Assembly: GCF_051014445.1 (NCBI RefSeq)
Contig: NC_135136.1
Coordinates: forward strand, 16,820,001-16,884,000
Reading direction: 5' to 3'
Length of the DNA: 64,000 bases
From: Colletes latitarsis
Taxonomy: Eukaryota > Arthropoda > Insecta > Hymenoptera > Colletidae
Shown: positions 63,501-64,000 of the stretch, one piece after another
Position numbering within the stretch: the stretch's first letter is position 1
Layout of the letters: each line of letters begins with the position of its first letter
Notes under the pieces: model-generated
The model's input: only the letters and a program-made list of their open reading frames with translations
Database searches by the model: none
Told to the model about the DNA's origin: nothing
Position numbers and translations under genes: made by a program

Positions 63501-64000
63501 AAAGTATGAGTCTGATGAGGGCAAATCCCAGGCCTAACCTAGACCTAACATGCGTTATCCTCTAAAATATTGATCGAATCCAGGTTTCATGGACTGTTTC
63601 AGTGTGATACCACATTACCACGTGATCCAAACCAGAAAAAGCAATGGATCTGGCTAACAAGTATGAGGAATATGCGACAGTATGAGCCTGATGAGGGCAA
63701 ATCCCACACCTATCCGTGACCTACCCGGCGTTATCCTATAAATTGTTGATCGAGATCAGGATTAATCGACTGTTTCAGTGTGGTACCACTTTAGAACGTG
63801 ATCCAAACCAGAAAAAGCCAGGGATCTTTAAATCAAGTATGTGAAAAATGCGAACGTATGAGCCTGACGAGGGCAAATCCCAGACCTTTCCCAGACATAA
63901 CATGCGTTATCCTCTAAAATATTGGTCGAAACCAGGTTTCATGGACTGTTTCAGTGTGATACCACATTACCACGTGATCCAAACCAGAGAAAGCAATGGA
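60503..64000 (+). repeat. Satellite array, family B, distal to the retrotransposon
   Basis: Family-B monomers resume directly after the second target-site copy, in the register at which the array was interrupted ('gtatctgaagaat' followed by 'gcgaaagtatgtgtctgatg'). The stretch runs to the window edge and holds no gene. From about 61.3 kb on it closely matches sequence at ~47.3-49.1 kb. Its last ~0.6 kb (from about 63400) matches the blocks at ~49.8-50.4 kb, ~51.9-52.4 kb and ~54.1-54.6 kb. Confidence 0.96.

Noticed and set aside
1..64000. CRISPR array
   Set aside because: Repeats are 176 bp without unique spacers, and the context is eukaryotic.
1..64000. Inverted satellite segments or hidden unrelated insertions
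   Set aside because: Scanning for the 'tgtttcagtgtgg' anchor found it regularly on the plus strand. I saw no reversed block and no non-satellite stretch other than 58736-60487. Small ones could be missed by eye.

Overview
This window is essentially one long tandem satellite array with a single retrotransposon inserted in it. About 62.2 kb of the 64 kb consists of head-to-tail copies of a ~176-bp monomer, all in the same orientation wherever I checked; dividing length by period gives roughly 350 copies. The only protein-coding sequence I can support is a 5'-truncated non-LTR (LINE) retrotransposon at 58736-60487. Its reading frame looks like the C-terminal part of an R1-clade ORF2. No tRNA, rRNA, CRISPR array, bacterial operon or host gene is visible. 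This points to a eukaryotic heterochromatic block (centromeric, pericentromeric or subtelomeric). The R1-like element makes an arthropod, probably an insect, most likely. The species cannot be named from the sequence.

Layout. (1) 1 to ~21740: satellite family A. Its monomers are marked by '...gcgaaaaatgcgaaag..cgagccagatg...' and '...accagcgttatcctctaaaatattaatcgcaacc'. It contains recurrent 103-bp truncated monomers, a 455-bp higher-order unit near 3.1-4.1 kb, and a 5,021-bp block present twice in tandem (~5991-11011 and ~11012-16032) with no difference found at any point checked. (2) ~21740: an abrupt switch inside one monomer to family B, in the same orientation and register. (3) ~21740-58720: satellite family B. 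Its monomers are marked by 'gagcctgatgagggcaaat' and 'acatgcgttatcctc...gatcgaaacc'. It has nested duplications at many scales: ~6.68 kb, 1,231 bp, ~4.75/4.58 kb, ~2.64 kb, 4.2-kb spacing, and finally a 529-bp trimer repeated three times next to the retrotransposon. (4) 58736-60487: the retrotransposon, flanked by a 13-15 bp target-site duplication and ending in a 22-A tail. (5) 60503-64000: family B resumes exactly where it was interrupted and repeats material also found at 47.3-49.1 kb.

How the parts fit together: the array has grown by repeated unequal exchange or replication-slippage duplications from monomer scale to several kb. The LINE used one monomer as target by target-primed reverse transcription. 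Its intact reading frame, uninterrupted A-tail and matching target duplications suggest it is young. Many 60-126 aa open frames occur in the satellite, but they are by-products of a monomer with few stops in some frames. Because 176 is not a multiple of 3, these frames shift every monomer, and I do not annotate them as genes.

Monomer alignments were done by eye, so duplication edges are approximate to tens of bases unless stated exactly. Near-identical multi-kb duplications could also come from genome assembly and need long-read confirmation.
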